Part shown: positions 1 through 10,578 of the stretch, one piece after another
Numbering within the stretch: the first letter of the stretch is position 1
Layout of the letters: the number at the start of each line of letters is the position of its first letter
Source: Protea cynaroides
Lineage: Eukaryota > Streptophyta > Magnoliopsida > Proteales > Proteaceae
Reading direction: 5' to 3'
Length of the DNA stretch: 64,000 nucleotides
NCBI GenBank assembly: GCA_028583415.1
Contig: CM053270.1
Coordinates: forward strand, 6,270,342 to 6,334,341
Translations under genes and position numbers: made by a program
The notes under the pieces: model-generated
Databases searched by the model: none
Told to the model about the DNA's origin: nothing
The model's input: only the letters and a program-made list of their open reading frames with translations

Positions 1-80
1 TGTTCACTTCTCGAAGGATACAAGCAGCTCTGCATAAACTTAATACACAACCAAATTGATGACTTTTTCATCATCTGCAT
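1..80 (-). CDS. Possible 5' end of an unidentified host gene
   Basis: On the minus strand an ATG at 80 opens a frame that stays open for 26 codons to the window edge. It begins MQMMKKSSIWLCIK and continues through a Cys- and Ser-containing stretch. Upstream, at about 81-120, the sequence reads like a plant 5' UTR with an 'agggtttcagagag' run. I do not recognise the protein and only the first residues are visible, so this could be a chance open frame. Confidence 0.2.
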   Translation of the reverse strand, partial: MQMMKKSSIWLCIKFMQSCLYPSRSE

Positions 81-122
81 TCTCTCTGAAACCCTAAAGA
101 ACATGTTGAATCTACAACATAT

Positions 123-757
123 TTGTGGGAGGGATTCGCAGACATTGTCGAGGTCATCTTCAACCTTTGTATTCAACTCACAAAGTGGAAGATGCGGGAG
201 GTGGGGGCATGGGTTGGTGCAGATGCGGAGGTGATCTGTGGAACGGGAGGACATGAGAGGGATCAGGGGAAACTTAGGGATTTTGAATTATCAGGGCAGA
301 AAGAGGTGAAATTTTGCTTTTCTGGGGTGAATCAGATAAGAAGTTTGGGATAGGGGAGTTTGAGTGACTATAGGGTAAGTATAGGGGAGTGGGAGAAATT
401 TCCCTGTAACTTTTTTTGGTGGTGACCAATGTTCTTCACTCTCCATTTGGTGCACATGCTTAAATTTTGTGAACTGCAATGCCATATTAACCTATACCCT
501 TGTAAACAAATGCTTCATTATTTATGTAAAACATTTTTTAGCGCCCTATCCAGTGGATTGGTACCTATGTGGGGAATTGGTTGCTTCTTAGCTACCGGAT
601 TAGATGTCATGATCAATAGCCAAAAAGTAAACAAAACTGGTTGGGATATGTAAGAGTACATTTTGCGTAGCCCAAGCAACAAATAACTATTGGTACACAA
701 TCTGACTTAATTCTTTGCTGGTGATTTTTCAGAGAACACTGATAATCCATGTGCTCC
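123..757. other. Host intergenic sequence, no gene recognised
   Basis: Short open frames occur on both strands, but none shows a recognisable domain or splice context. There are no LTR ends. I see nothing that can be annotated here. Confidence 0.5.
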
Positions 758-905
758 GGTTTTTCTTTTTTTGGGGTAAAGAGTATACATTCATTAGAAA
801 GAATGAAAATGCAACCAGATATAAAAGAGCAAAGCTCTACAAAGGGCAACCCAGAGGGGGGGGGTGCGCTCTAAAGTAATCCCCCTGATACTGGTAATAA
901 ATGGA
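758..905 (-). mobile_element. LINE-like 3' end (minus strand)
   Basis: A T-rich tract near 760-775 is followed by 'gggtaaagagtatacattc', a layout typical of the reverse complement of a plant LINE 3' UTR and poly(A) tail. No coding part is recognisable, so it would be a strongly 5'-truncated copy. The right boundary is a guess and I see no clear target-site duplication. Confidence 0.35.
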
Positions 906-1439
906 CATGAATATCCCAAGATTGCACTAATTGTTTGTTGAATAGCGAATCATGGCAAGCTGCGACTTGACTTCCAGATTAATACAGGACCTTAAAAGAT
1001 ATTTGAGTCCCAAATCTGATTATTGTATAAGATTTATTCTGAAGCCTTTTCATATTCCTGTCCATCCAAATTTAATATATGACAGCACAGAAGAACAATT
1101 TATCAAGTCTGTAATGTTTTTCCTTTTGAAAAAGGGAAGTATAATGGCTTAATAATAGGAAAAAGGATGGTTTTAGTTGAGTCTAGGGAATTTAGGTACG
1201 AAGATGCATTATTGTGCACTTAAAATACTAGTGATTTCTTTCAAATGAAATATTTACGGTCTGCTGCACTTCTTCATATTTATTACTTGATGAATTCTAA
1301 GAATCCAAGGTAGCTACCATTCAGTCTCATGGCACATAAGAAAGCCCCATTGCAATGTCCACTTAGGCATTTTATAGGTCGTAGAAAGCAGATTAGCTGA
1401 AGATTCTGATTTTTAGCATCTGCTTGGTGTTTCTCTAAG

Positions 1440-1496
1440 GCTGCACCCATTGGCTGGGTTCCTGAGTATAATGAATTTGTTGCCTCATCCTCATGA
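1440..1496 (+). CDS. Candidate short terminal exon, unidentified host gene
   Basis: After the pyrimidine-rich acceptor-like 'tttctctaag', a frame of 19 codons including the TGA reads AAPIGWVPEYNEFVASSS. It lies just upstream of the duplicated block and is not in copy 2. I do not recognise it. It could be the end of a transcript different from the exon at 1663-1761, or chance. Confidence 0.2.
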   Translation, partial: AAPIGWVPEYNEFVASSS

Positions 1497-1662
1497 TATG
1501 TTGGTCAATCCAGATGCTACTGTTCCGTGCTTTCTTCCTTTCAAGGGAACATATGTTTTCAAATTCAATTTTCATCTCAGGAAACAAAAACTCAAGATAT
1601 AGTTTCATTGTTACTGTTTGATGCTTAACGTGTATGGTGGTGTTTGTGTTGTTTCTTCCCAG

Positions 1663-1761
1663 GTTCTTAAAACAAAGGACTATATCCATGTTGAACAAGA
1701 GAATGCATTTGTCAACATCAATATCAAGCCTAGAGGAAAGCTAATGAAAGCGAACTTTTGA
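1663..1761 (+). CDS. Probable terminal exon of an unidentified host gene
   Basis: A good 3' splice site ('gtttcttcccag') is followed by 32 codons and a TGA. The peptide begins VLKTKDYIHVEQENAF and ends KPRGKLMKANF. The duplicated copy (17829-17927) keeps both the splice site and the frame, with two amino-acid changes (K to N, A to V), which favours a real exon over chance. I do not recognise the protein family. The upstream exon is not identified: a stop lies in the preceding frame at about 1600, so any partner exon is further left. An AATAAA lies about 260 bp downstream. Confidence 0.4.
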   Translation, partial: VLKTKDYIHVEQENAFVNINIKPRGKLMKANF

Positions 1762-2017
1762 TCACCTCCACATACTACAAGGCCTAGACAAGTAGCTAAG
1801 CACATACCCCTGTATTCTACTATGCTTATGCTCAACCCTCTGGATCTTCTGCCCTCTCAATTATTGTAATTTCTTTTGGGTCTATGGGTTTCTACGTTTT
1901 GTTCTATGTAACTGATAAAATTAACATAGGTTTTGGGGTCAATCGGGTTAATGTGTAGCTAATTATATACGCATATGTAAATATGTTGTAAAATTAGTTT
2001 TGCCTGCCATTGAAGGC

Positions 2018-2023
2018 AATAAA
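2018..2023 (+). terminator. Candidate poly(A) signal AATAAA
   Basis: AATAAA lies 257 bp past the stop of the exon at 1663-1761, in an A/T-rich 3' UTR-like stretch. In copy 2 the matching site reads AACAAA, so the duplicate appears to have lost it. Confidence 0.3.
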
Positions 2024-2840
2024 TTTTATGAGTTCTCTGTTGTAGCAGGTCTCTTGTGGATACTCTAGAACTTATGGAATCTGGTGTAGCATATGGTGGT
2101 TTTGTCCTGGTAGTATATGCACATATGCTTTTGCATGAGCATGACTAGAGGTTACAGAGTAGATGGTACCCATGAATGGAATGCTTTGTGATCACATTTC
2201 CGGAGTACATTTACTTGTCTAGTTGGGATTATTAAGCGAATCTGATTAGTTATATTTTTGTAAAAACAAAGATGGTGTGGTGATGGTTAAGCCTGGAACA
2301 GTAGAACACTGCCTGTCATGCACGTTATACTGTCCTCTTGTCGGGGTGGATAATCAAATCCAATGGCTTTTAATTCTGCGTACAGTTGTTTTGGAGAGAC
2401 AAGAGACTCAAAAATGGCTGGTATCTTTTAGATCCTTATGGTTAGATATTTGGTTGATATTGAATTCCATTCAAGGAATAGTTTGTTTGACTCTGCAATA
2501 GACTTGAGAAGTGTTTGATGAATGGGTTCCAGCTAAGTGTGGGTATTACACCTTTTATGGGTTACATTAGGCCAAATAGTTCTTATTTAGGCCCTCTTTG
2601 GTTGGATTTCTATTTTAAATTTCTATTAATAACCCGCATTTCACCTGCCTGGGCAAGTAATAATCCAACATCTTCACATTCCTGCAACATTGAGGGTTTA
2701 CTAGGTGATACAATTAGGCATGCCATACCAGAGGCAGATCAAGCAACTCAACCAGAGTATAAATGTAACCAAAATCGGAGTGGGGTAGGGCGGGTGTGCA
2801 AGGGGGAGAGTGTGGGGGGTTGCTGGAATTCAACAGTAAC

Positions 2841-2900
2841 TTTTTTTTTTAATGAAATAAAATTCATTTAAAGGAAACTATTAAGGTTACAATTCAGAAG
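2841..2900 (-). mobile_element. LINE-like poly(A) tail (minus strand)
   Basis: A run of ten T is followed by 'aatgaaataaaattcattt', again the mirror image of a LINE 3' end. It is too short to show coding sequence, and the limits are uncertain. Confidence 0.3.
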
Positions 2901-3027
2901 GAGAGGTAGTTTGTGTGCCACCTTTGCACATTACCCTAGTTTTGTGTGCTAGGATGCGTGCAATGGAGATCAATGTCTATGTATTTTTTTTAATGATTAT
3001 TATGGACTTGAAAGTTGAACGTATAAT

Positions 3028-5159
3028 TGTCATCCCAATTCCGACTGAACCAGAAGTGTGAGTGAACCGCCACTAAATCAACGGTTCACACCAGGATCTC
3101 AAGAACGTGTCCATTAACACAAATCAATGCACATAACCACAATCAGAAGATAATAAATACAGCGAAAGTTTTGATAATAATGAACTGAGTACTTCTATTG
3201 ATAAATAAATAAATTATCCAATTATTTAAAATACCAAAATGTAAATAAAATAGCTTTACATCATTTATAAAATTCAACTGAAACAAATAAAATAAATTAA
3301 AACCATCATAGAGGTACACGCAGTAAGGGCACTCGCATGAAGCATCATGCTCGTCCTCCCCTGCTTGCACTTCCTGGGCAGCAACTCTTCCATGTACTGG
3401 AGCATCCACGTAGTCCTCCACAGTGTAACCTGCATCAACATTTAAAAACATGTATATATACAAGGGTGAGCTCACAACTTAGATCAGTAAGAAAATCAGA
3501 CAATGCAATAAACAACATGCATGAGTAACATTCACACACCGCACCTCTATACACGAGTGTGTGAATCCGCCCAATGGATTAAACACCACAGTCGTCCCAC
3601 ATGCACCCACCATGGAATAGAGATAGAGCTAAAGTGTCAGGATCAAACACCGCCAACACTTCCCTTGATGCCCTACCCATACCAACACGTAAGCCCCTAT
3701 TGGCGAGGGCTTGCAAACTGGGCTCGCAACTAACCAATCCTATATGTCATCACAGTAGGCCCTATCCCAGCACAACTCTTTACGGCATAGAGATAGGACT
3801 CGAGTCTAGTGGCCAGGCTAGAGACCACAGTGCCACTTCCTCCCCCTGATACCCTACCCGCACCAGCATGCTAAGACAGAAGCAATACGAAAAGGTGCTA
3901 GTGTAAGGAATGATCCTAGACCCCAGGCCCTTCCCATTCCACACACCAACGAAAAACAATCACATGCCTAACAATCACATCCTAGCATAGCAAGTATGCA
4001 TGAACAATATAGTAACTGAAAGTAAAGATGACATGTGAGTATGCACAAATACCATTCCACAGAATCATAATTATTAACAACGTTTTATTGATATTAAGTT
4101 ATTAGGGTTTAGGTCCAATTCCCTTACCTGACGCTTGATTGCTAGCTTGCTCCGCGTCACAGAATCCAAACTCGCTATCACAAAGTCCTACATGATGTTA
4201 GGGTTGAATTAGAATTAGTTTCTTAGGATTTACGTTGGTCGAAAAACCAACTGGATCAAAATATACCCCTCCCAGTGCATACCGATCACGGGTACCGGTC
4301 GCTGCACTACGGGGAAAGGTGCGACCGGTATGGTCGATCGGTCCCTCACAGACCAGCTCCCGAGAGATACCAGTCGCAGTACCGGTCGCATATGGTGCGA
4401 CCGGTATGGTCGACCGATATGCCTCCGGAAGACCACGAACTTGGTGTTCGCCTTTCATTGATCATCCCTTATTGGTTTAGGGTTTCTCTTATACATTCTT
4501 GGCCTGAGCAACAAGTTAGAGTTGTTTCATGTTCCATTCAAGTCCTAGTTTCGATGATCCTTAGCCTAGAATGCGAATCTAGGGTTCATTGACTGTATTA
4601 GGGTTTAACGGCAAATTTAAGGGTTTTAGATCAATACCTTGCCTTGCATGTTGTAGATCAATTCACGATTAACCATCTATAATGCTTAACTTTGAGAGGA
4701 GTTCATGCACTTACTGTTGGTTCGCAACTATGGTGTTCTTCGTCCAACGGTGGCTCCTCTCCTACCTTTCTTAGCTCATTCTTCTTCTTCAATCTCTTTC
4801 TCCTCTCTAGGGTTTGTGAGGATCAATCAAAGAGTTTTAAGGAGGTTTAAGGGTCCTTAAATAGACTAGGATAAAGTTTAGAAAGTTTTCTTATGTTAGG
4901 AAAGTCCCTAGGCTCGAGATTTAGAAAGCGGGACGCGCAGAGATCCATTTCTGATCTAACCAGTCTGCCCGCCCAGACATACCGATCGACCGGTACCATC
5001 GACCGGTACCATAGAGAGGTATGAAAAATATCATACTTTTAGGTCCATTTTCGTACTTGGTTGTCATCCGCTCATCCCGTCTGGCCCGGTGATGATTGGA
5101 AGACCTGTTACGACATGAATTAAAGGTTTAGATTGGGTTCATGGAGAGCAGGTCTTACA
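3028..5159 (-). repeat. A1 3' LTR
   Basis: 2,132 bp, TG...CA on the minus strand. GGTCG/CGACC arrays lie at about 4270-4430 and 4975-5025. The LTR mini-gene exons are present: the middle exon near 4129-4188 and the last exon near 3300-3450. Here the usual stop after the Cys-rich end is replaced by TAT, so the frame runs on. The plus-strand left end reads tgtcatccc instead of the usual tgtcacaccc. Confidence 0.95.
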
Positions 5160-5230
5160 ACTCCCCCACTCTTAAAAGAAACTTCGTCCCTGAAATTTGC
5201 ATGTAGGTTTCACAACTCCCCCACCCTTAA
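5160..5230 (-). other. Duplicated polypurine tract of A1
   Basis: Next to the LTR, the minus strand reads a purine run ending gtgggggagt. A second copy of the same block lies 55 bp further inside (5160-5214 is the unit; the inner tract starts at 5215). The unit begins TGTGAAACC on the minus strand. Polypurine tracts prime plus-strand synthesis, so two tracts mean two possible LTR starts. The same duplication is present in A2 (61373-61426). Confidence 0.8.
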
Positions 5231-5249
5231 TAAAAATTTTGGCCTCAAT

Positions 5250-6560
5250 ATTTGTACGTACCTTGTTCGTCGAAAAGGTTAGGTATTCCTTTCACATCGT
5301 GTTCTCTTCCTCCCAAGTGATTTCTTTTACATCTTGGCTTTTCCAATGCACTTTGACGTAATGGATATCCTTGCTCGGAGATGTTGTACCTTTCGACTTG
5401 TGAGCATCACAGGTACCACTTCAAATGTCCAGTCCTCTGTCAAGTCTGGTGGGTCTGCTGTCAAGATGTGTGATGGATCCCTGACATACTTCTTTAATAA
5501 AGAAACATGGAACACATCATGAACGCTTGACATGGATGGTGGTAGAGCCAGTTGATATGCCACATTACCAAGTTTGGTCAAAACCTCGTATGGTCCCACA
5601 TACCTGGGGCATAGCTTTCCCTTCTTACCAAACCGTTTCAGACCTCGCACAGGTGATATCTTCAAGAACACCTTGTCACCCTTACAAACTCCAGATCTCG
5701 ATGTCAATTATCTGTGTAGTGCTTTTGTCAAACTTGAGCTGTCTTCACTCTTTCCTTAATTTGATCAATCACTCGACAAGTTTCGTCTACGAACTCCGGT
5801 CCTACAATCCTTCTCTCCCACCTCATTCCATAATAGAGGTGTACGGCATTTCTTCCCATAGAGTGTCTCACATGGAGCCATCTGGATCGTAGCCTGATAA
5901 CTATTGTTATAAGCAAACTCAATAAGCGATAGCTTCTCGTCCCAAGCTCCTTTGAAATCTAGGGCACACGCTCGGAGCATATCTTCTAAGATTTGAATAG
6001 TTCTTTCTAACTGCCCGTCTGTTTGAGGATGAAAAGTTGTGTTAAACTTCAACTTGGTTCCCATGGCTTTCTGTAATCTTTCCCAGAACTTTGATGTAAA
6101 GCGGGGATCTTTGTCAGATATTATACTCTCTGGGACGCCGTGAAGTCTGACTATATTATCCACATATAGCTTGGCTAGCTTGTCCATGGTATACTGAGGT
6201 CTGACAGCGATGAAGCGAGCTGTCTTGGTAAGTCGATCGACTATAACCCACATGGCATCCACTGACCTTGGTGTCAAGGGTAGGCTAGTGACGAAATCCA
6301 TTTTGATACAGTCCCACTTCCATGTTGGCTCTGGTAGTGGTTGTAGCAAACTTGCGGGTCTCTGCCTTTCTGCTTTAACTTGCTGGCAATTCAGACATTG
6401 GAATACGAATCGAGCTACATCTGATTTCATACCCCTCTACCAATACAGTCTTCTTAAATCATGATACATTTTGGTGCTTCCTGGATGTACCGAATATGGG
6501 GTATAATGAGCTTCTGTTATAATTCTATCTTTGATATTTGAGTTCTCACTCTCAAGTATA
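5250..6560 (-). pseudogene. A1 integrase with chromodomain-like tail, broken
   Basis: Minus-strand integrase remnant. The zinc-binding (HHCC) region sits near 6400-6500 and contains a stop just before RGMKSD. The catalytic core (6430-5765) has the first Asp in KMDFVT, the second in SDKDPRF, and the Glu in QLERTIQ, so the DDE triad is visible. A frameshift near 5770 follows, then the C-terminal GPY/F-type module (KKGKLCPRYVGPYEVL, 5707-5327) and FHVSLLKKYV. A chromodomain-like segment begins around TFEVVPVMLTSRKVQ, shifts frame, and ends in an EITWEEE-type motif with a stop. The family integrates cDNA; this copy cannot be functional. Confidence 0.9.
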
Positions 6561-8692
6561 CATAATCATCCACGATACCTGAGTACCTTGTCTGAATCCA
6601 AGGTAAAGTCAGGGTTGCTTTTACCCTTCTCTAGCTCTTCTTGCACAGTCTTGAGGTGTGGATCCTGTAGGATTGCTACTTTTACCTCATCTATTAGATC
6701 CGATGAGATCTTCAAAGCTGCGAATATCAATGTGAACTTATGAATTAAGCCCTATTCCACTAGATCTTCTACAGTCTCTAATATATGCTCTTCATCATTC
6801 TCTATTGAGCCCGAGGCTACAGCACACAATGCAACGTTTGTACTGGGTCCTGCCTCAAGTTTCAATGCCCACTTTCTGCTTAAGGCATCAGCCATGACGT
6901 TTGCCTTACCCGGTACTGGATGTCACAATCATAATCTTTTAATAGCTCTAGCCATCTCCTCTGCCTCATATTCAGGTCCTTCTGAGTAAACAGGTAAGTC
7001 AAACTCTTGTGATCGGACATGATCTGAAACTTTTCACCATAAAGGTAGTGCCTCCAAGTCTTGATTGCGTGAATGACCGCTGCTAACTCCAGATCATGCA
7101 TAGGATAGTTCTTCTCATGCTCTTTCAACTGTCTTGATGCGTAGGCAATCACCTGTTCTTCTTGCATCGACACACACGCAAGACCCAACCCTGAGGCATC
7201 CGTATATAGGGTGAACGGCAAGCCTGGTGCTGGGATGGTCAAGATAGGTGCAGAGACTAGTCTTGACTTCAGAGTCTGAAAGCACTTCTCACACTCATCT
7301 GTCCATATGAACTTTTCTCCTTTCTTGGTTAGTCTAGTGAGTGGAACGATGATTCTTGAGTAGTCTTCCACGAATCTTCTATAATAACCAGCCAATCCAA
7401 GGAAACTACGAATCTCTGCAACTGATTTCGGTGCATCCCATCCTACTATAGCTGCGATCTTGCTTGGATCTACCTTGATACCGTATGTAGATACTACGTG
7501 ACCCAGGAAGGCCACTTCCTTTAGCCAAAATTCACACTTCTTGAACTTGGCGTAAAGCTTCTCCCTTCTCAGTCGTTGTAGGGCTGCTCTCAAATGTGAT
7601 GCATGAGTCTCCTTGTCCTTTGAGTAGACCAAGATGTCCTCAATGAATACAATGATCGAAGTGTCCAACATATTATGAAACACTCGGTTCATCAGTTCCA
7701 TGAACGACGTTGGAGGATTAGTCAACCCGAATGACATTACAAGGAACTCATAATGCCCATACCTTGTCCTGAAGGCAGTCTTCGGAATATCTCCTGCCTT
7801 GATCTTCATTTGGTGATACCCTGATCTAAGATCAATCTTCGAGAAAACCTTTGCACCCTACAATTGATCAAACAGATCATCGATCCTAGGCAAAGGGTAT
7901 CGGTTCTTGATGGTTAACTTGTTCAACTCTCGGTAGTCGATACATAGTCGTACGCTACCGTCCTTCTTCTTTACGAACAATACAGGTGCTCCCCACGGCG
8001 ATATGTTTGGTCGTATAAAACCCTTATCTAGTAGTTCTTGTAATTGGGTCTTAAACTCTTTTAATTCTATAAGGGCCATCCTGTATGGTGCCTTAGACAC
8101 CGACACCGACCTGGCATGAGGTCTATCACGAACTTTGTAGCCCTGTCTGGAGGTAGACCTGGTAGATCCTCTAGAAATACGTCTGGAAACTCTCGTACCA
8201 CATCTAGATCTTCGATCTTTGGCACCTCTGCAGTGATGTCGACCACAGATACTAAGTACCCCACTCCCCCCTTCTCTAAGCAACTCTTAGCTTTTAGAGC
8301 AGAGAGGATCAGCTTCCGCTTCCTAGGTAATTTGGTTCTAGTGAAGCTAAACTCCTTTCCCTTATCATCCTTAAAAACAAGTTTTCTTTCGCCACATAAT
8401 AAGCTAGCTGAATGATGGCCTAGCCAATCCATTCCCAAGATGACATCAAAGTCTGCCATCTCGAGTTAAACCAGATTTGCTTCTAGGTTTCGCCCCTCAA
8501 TACTAACTGAACACAGCCCATAGCATTCATTCAACGCCACTTCTACTCCCAACGGAGAACGAACTATCAAGCTTGGGGTTAAGGACTTGACAGGTAACTC
8601 CAATCTCTTCTCAAAAGACATAGAAACAAAGGAGTGTGTAGCCCCGAAGTCAAAGAGTACTCTGGCGGGTACACTAGCTATATCTATAGTTC
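6561..8692 (-). pseudogene. A1 protease, reverse transcriptase and RNase H, broken
   Basis: The protease segment has LFDFGATHSF where the catalytic motif should be D-S/T-G, so Ser is replaced by Phe. It also keeps DFDVILGMDWLGHHS. The RT (8120-7000) has KKKDGSVRLCIDYRELN, then a TAG after DDLFDQL, SKIDLRSGYHQ, and VFIEDILVYSK, where the family motif is FIDD (one catalytic Asp is now Glu). RNaseH follows with LYTDASGLGLACV and ends in a frameshift where other copies read PGKANVVADALSRK. Two catalytic replacements plus stops mark it as dead. Confidence 0.9.
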
Positions 8693-8751
8693 CTGGAATT
8701 TAATTATTCCTTAGTCTACATGCACCAAAATAACAAGAGACGGATTCATAC
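8693..8751 (-). other. Putative gag-pol mini-intron of A1
   Basis: On the minus strand the end of gag (VVT, then G) meets GTATGA, and 59 nt later ATTCCAG precedes the protease frame. Removing this piece joins the frames in phase 1 (VVTG then TIDIASVPARVLF). The spacing is short for a plant intron. Families B and C have the same arrangement at the same place. Confidence 0.5.
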
Positions 8752-10086
8752 CAGTAACCACATCAGGTGATGCGGCTGCCTCCTCAGTGGTGACTGCAAA
8801 TACCTTCCCTTGTTGTGGCAGTTGCTTTCTAGGTAGAGTACAGGTTTTTGCATAATGACCCAATTGCTGGCAGTTGAAACATTTGACATTAGGGTTTTGA
8901 CTAGCTACCTGTGATGGTGGTGGGGCAGTAGTGTTCCTTGCTGGCACCACAGCAGATTGAGCCCTGTATGGGTGGAATGGTCTAGTGTTCCCTCCACTCG
9001 AAGTCTCAGTGGCAGGCCTCTTCAGTCCCCTGTTTTGAGCAAAGAAGCTGTCTTTTTGGCTTGATTCAATCACCCTAGCAATCTGCACAGCCTCATTATA
9101 CACCTTCTTCTCCAAACCCAAGACGTGCTCCCAGATACTTCCTCACAATCCCATAGTGAACCTACGGGTTTTGATTTCCTCCTCTAGCATGCTTGCTGGA
9201 GCAAAGAAAAACAGTTCTTCATACCTCTGCTGGTAAGCATCAACAGTCAACTAGGATTGTTGCAGGTTGAGGAATTCCTTCTCCATCTGATCACGAAAAC
9301 TCTTAGGGAAGTACTTATCGAAGAAGGCTCCCTTGAATATTTCCCAAGTGATTTGGGTGTGCTTCGTCTCCAAGTATGGCCGGGTAGAATTCCACTAGGC
9401 ATTAGCATCTTCCTTGAGCATGTGCGTAGCAAATAGCACCTTCTCATCCTTTGTGCAAGTCATCAGACGGAAGTTCTTCTCCATCTCAGCAACCCACTGT
9501 GCAGGCCACAGTGGTTTTCTTGGTTTCCCTGTGAAGGTAGGGGGTTTCAACTTCAAAAACCTATCCACCGCTCGGCTTAGGTCATTTTGCCCCTGTGCAT
9601 TTGTTCCATACCATGGTGGTGGGTATGGATAGATCCCTTGATAGGCAGACGACATTGGAAATTGGTGTGGTAGTTGTGGGTTCTGTTCTTGGCCCATCGG
9701 CCCAGTGCTACCATCTACTGGAAGTGTGGTATTATTTCCCCCAGACTCAGGCGTACCTTCTGTAGGATATATCCTGGTGGCCCAAACATCTTTAGCATCT
9801 CATTTAAGAACACCTCCTGTTGAACTTCCATCTGATAGACCAAATTCGTCACAATAGTCTCAGAGTTAGTGTAAGGAGGGCCTAGAAGATTTGTTGGTGC
9901 TCTGTGACTCTGCCTTTCTCTACCATTTCTCATTGGTGTCCTGTCCCCATCACCCCTCATTGGGGTTCCATTTTCTGGGTTCAGGTTTTCCTCACCAACG
10001 TTTCCTGCTTCCACATTGTCCTCTGCTTGACGCACCCTTGAGTGGTGACGTTTCCGTGAACCTCTGCGACCATTTTCGTCTACCAT
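8752..10086 (-). pseudogene. A1 gag, broken
   Basis: The start MVDENGRRGSRKRHHSRV is the conserved family-A gag start (A2 and A3 begin MVGENGRRG). The capsid core is visible as LKLKPPTFTGKP, PLWPAQWVAEMEKNFRLM and VLFATHMLKEDANA. A zinc knuckle CFNCQQLGHYAKTC sits near 8840-8880. There are several stops and frameshifts, for example near 9700, 9400 and 9125. Gag forms the virus-like particle and packages the RNA. The copy is not translatable as one protein. Confidence 0.9.
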
Positions 10087-10264
10087 CTTAGATTACTCTT
10101 TCCTGGTTGGATCTGAGAAGAAGACATAACACATGAGGTACATTGGAATAGTCACATTTGTCATGATAGTGTTAGTCTTTAACAGTGCGAGGCGAAAATT
10201 GTCATGGAAACTTTAAATCAAAATTTTAAAAAATTTTCAAAACTTTATGGGCTTAGAATACTTG

Positions 10265-10500
10265 TCCGGTGAAAACATATCGGTCGCGGCACTGTATATT
10301 GTAGTGCGACCAGTATGTCCAGGCGGACAAACCTCTTGGACTTCCCGAGAGGTATTGGTCGATGTACCAGTCGCAGCCCTGTATGGTATGGCCAACCGGT
10401 ATGGTCGACCGATCAGGATTTTCTCCTGACCGAGAGGTACCGGTCGATATACCCAGGGAACCAGTCGACGGGTATAGGGCAAAACCGTCGATCGGTATAC
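10265..10500. promoter_or_regulatory. GGTCG/CGACC array upstream of the A1 antisense gene
   Basis: Repeated ACCGGTCGA- and CGACCGGTA-type sites in both orientations lie between the gag start and the TTTAAA-containing promoter region of the antisense gene. The same kind of array is found in both A LTRs. It may be a binding-site cluster. Confidence 0.7.
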
Positions 10501-10578
10501 CCTAATAAGCTTTAAAAATCGTGATTTTGAGTCATTTCTCAATTTTCTTCTTTCCATTCTCTCTGGTGGCGATTCCTC

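Larger units (their letters stand above)
1572..2711 (+). repeat. Direct repeat, copy 1 (host gene 3' end)
   Basis: This 1.14 kb block is repeated in the same orientation at 17738-18887 with only scattered substitutions and small indels. Homology begins at the shared 'tcatctcag' and runs to 'ctaggtgatac'. It contains the terminal exon at 1663-1761 and its 3' flank. Copy 1 continues rightward into unique sequence ('aattaggcatgcc'), so this copy keeps the original right flank. Confidence 0.95.

Noticed and set aside
952..1152. 66-aa ORF in the host flank
   Set aside because: No recognisable motif, no splice or start context, and no second copy. It may be chance.
4198..4592. Open frames on both strands over the A-LTR arrays (also 10237-10644, 14912-15270, 52228-52528)
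   Set aside because: Their proteins come from the palindromic GGTCGACC repeats (Arg, Pro, Thr, Gly-rich in any frame) and are not conserved between copies.
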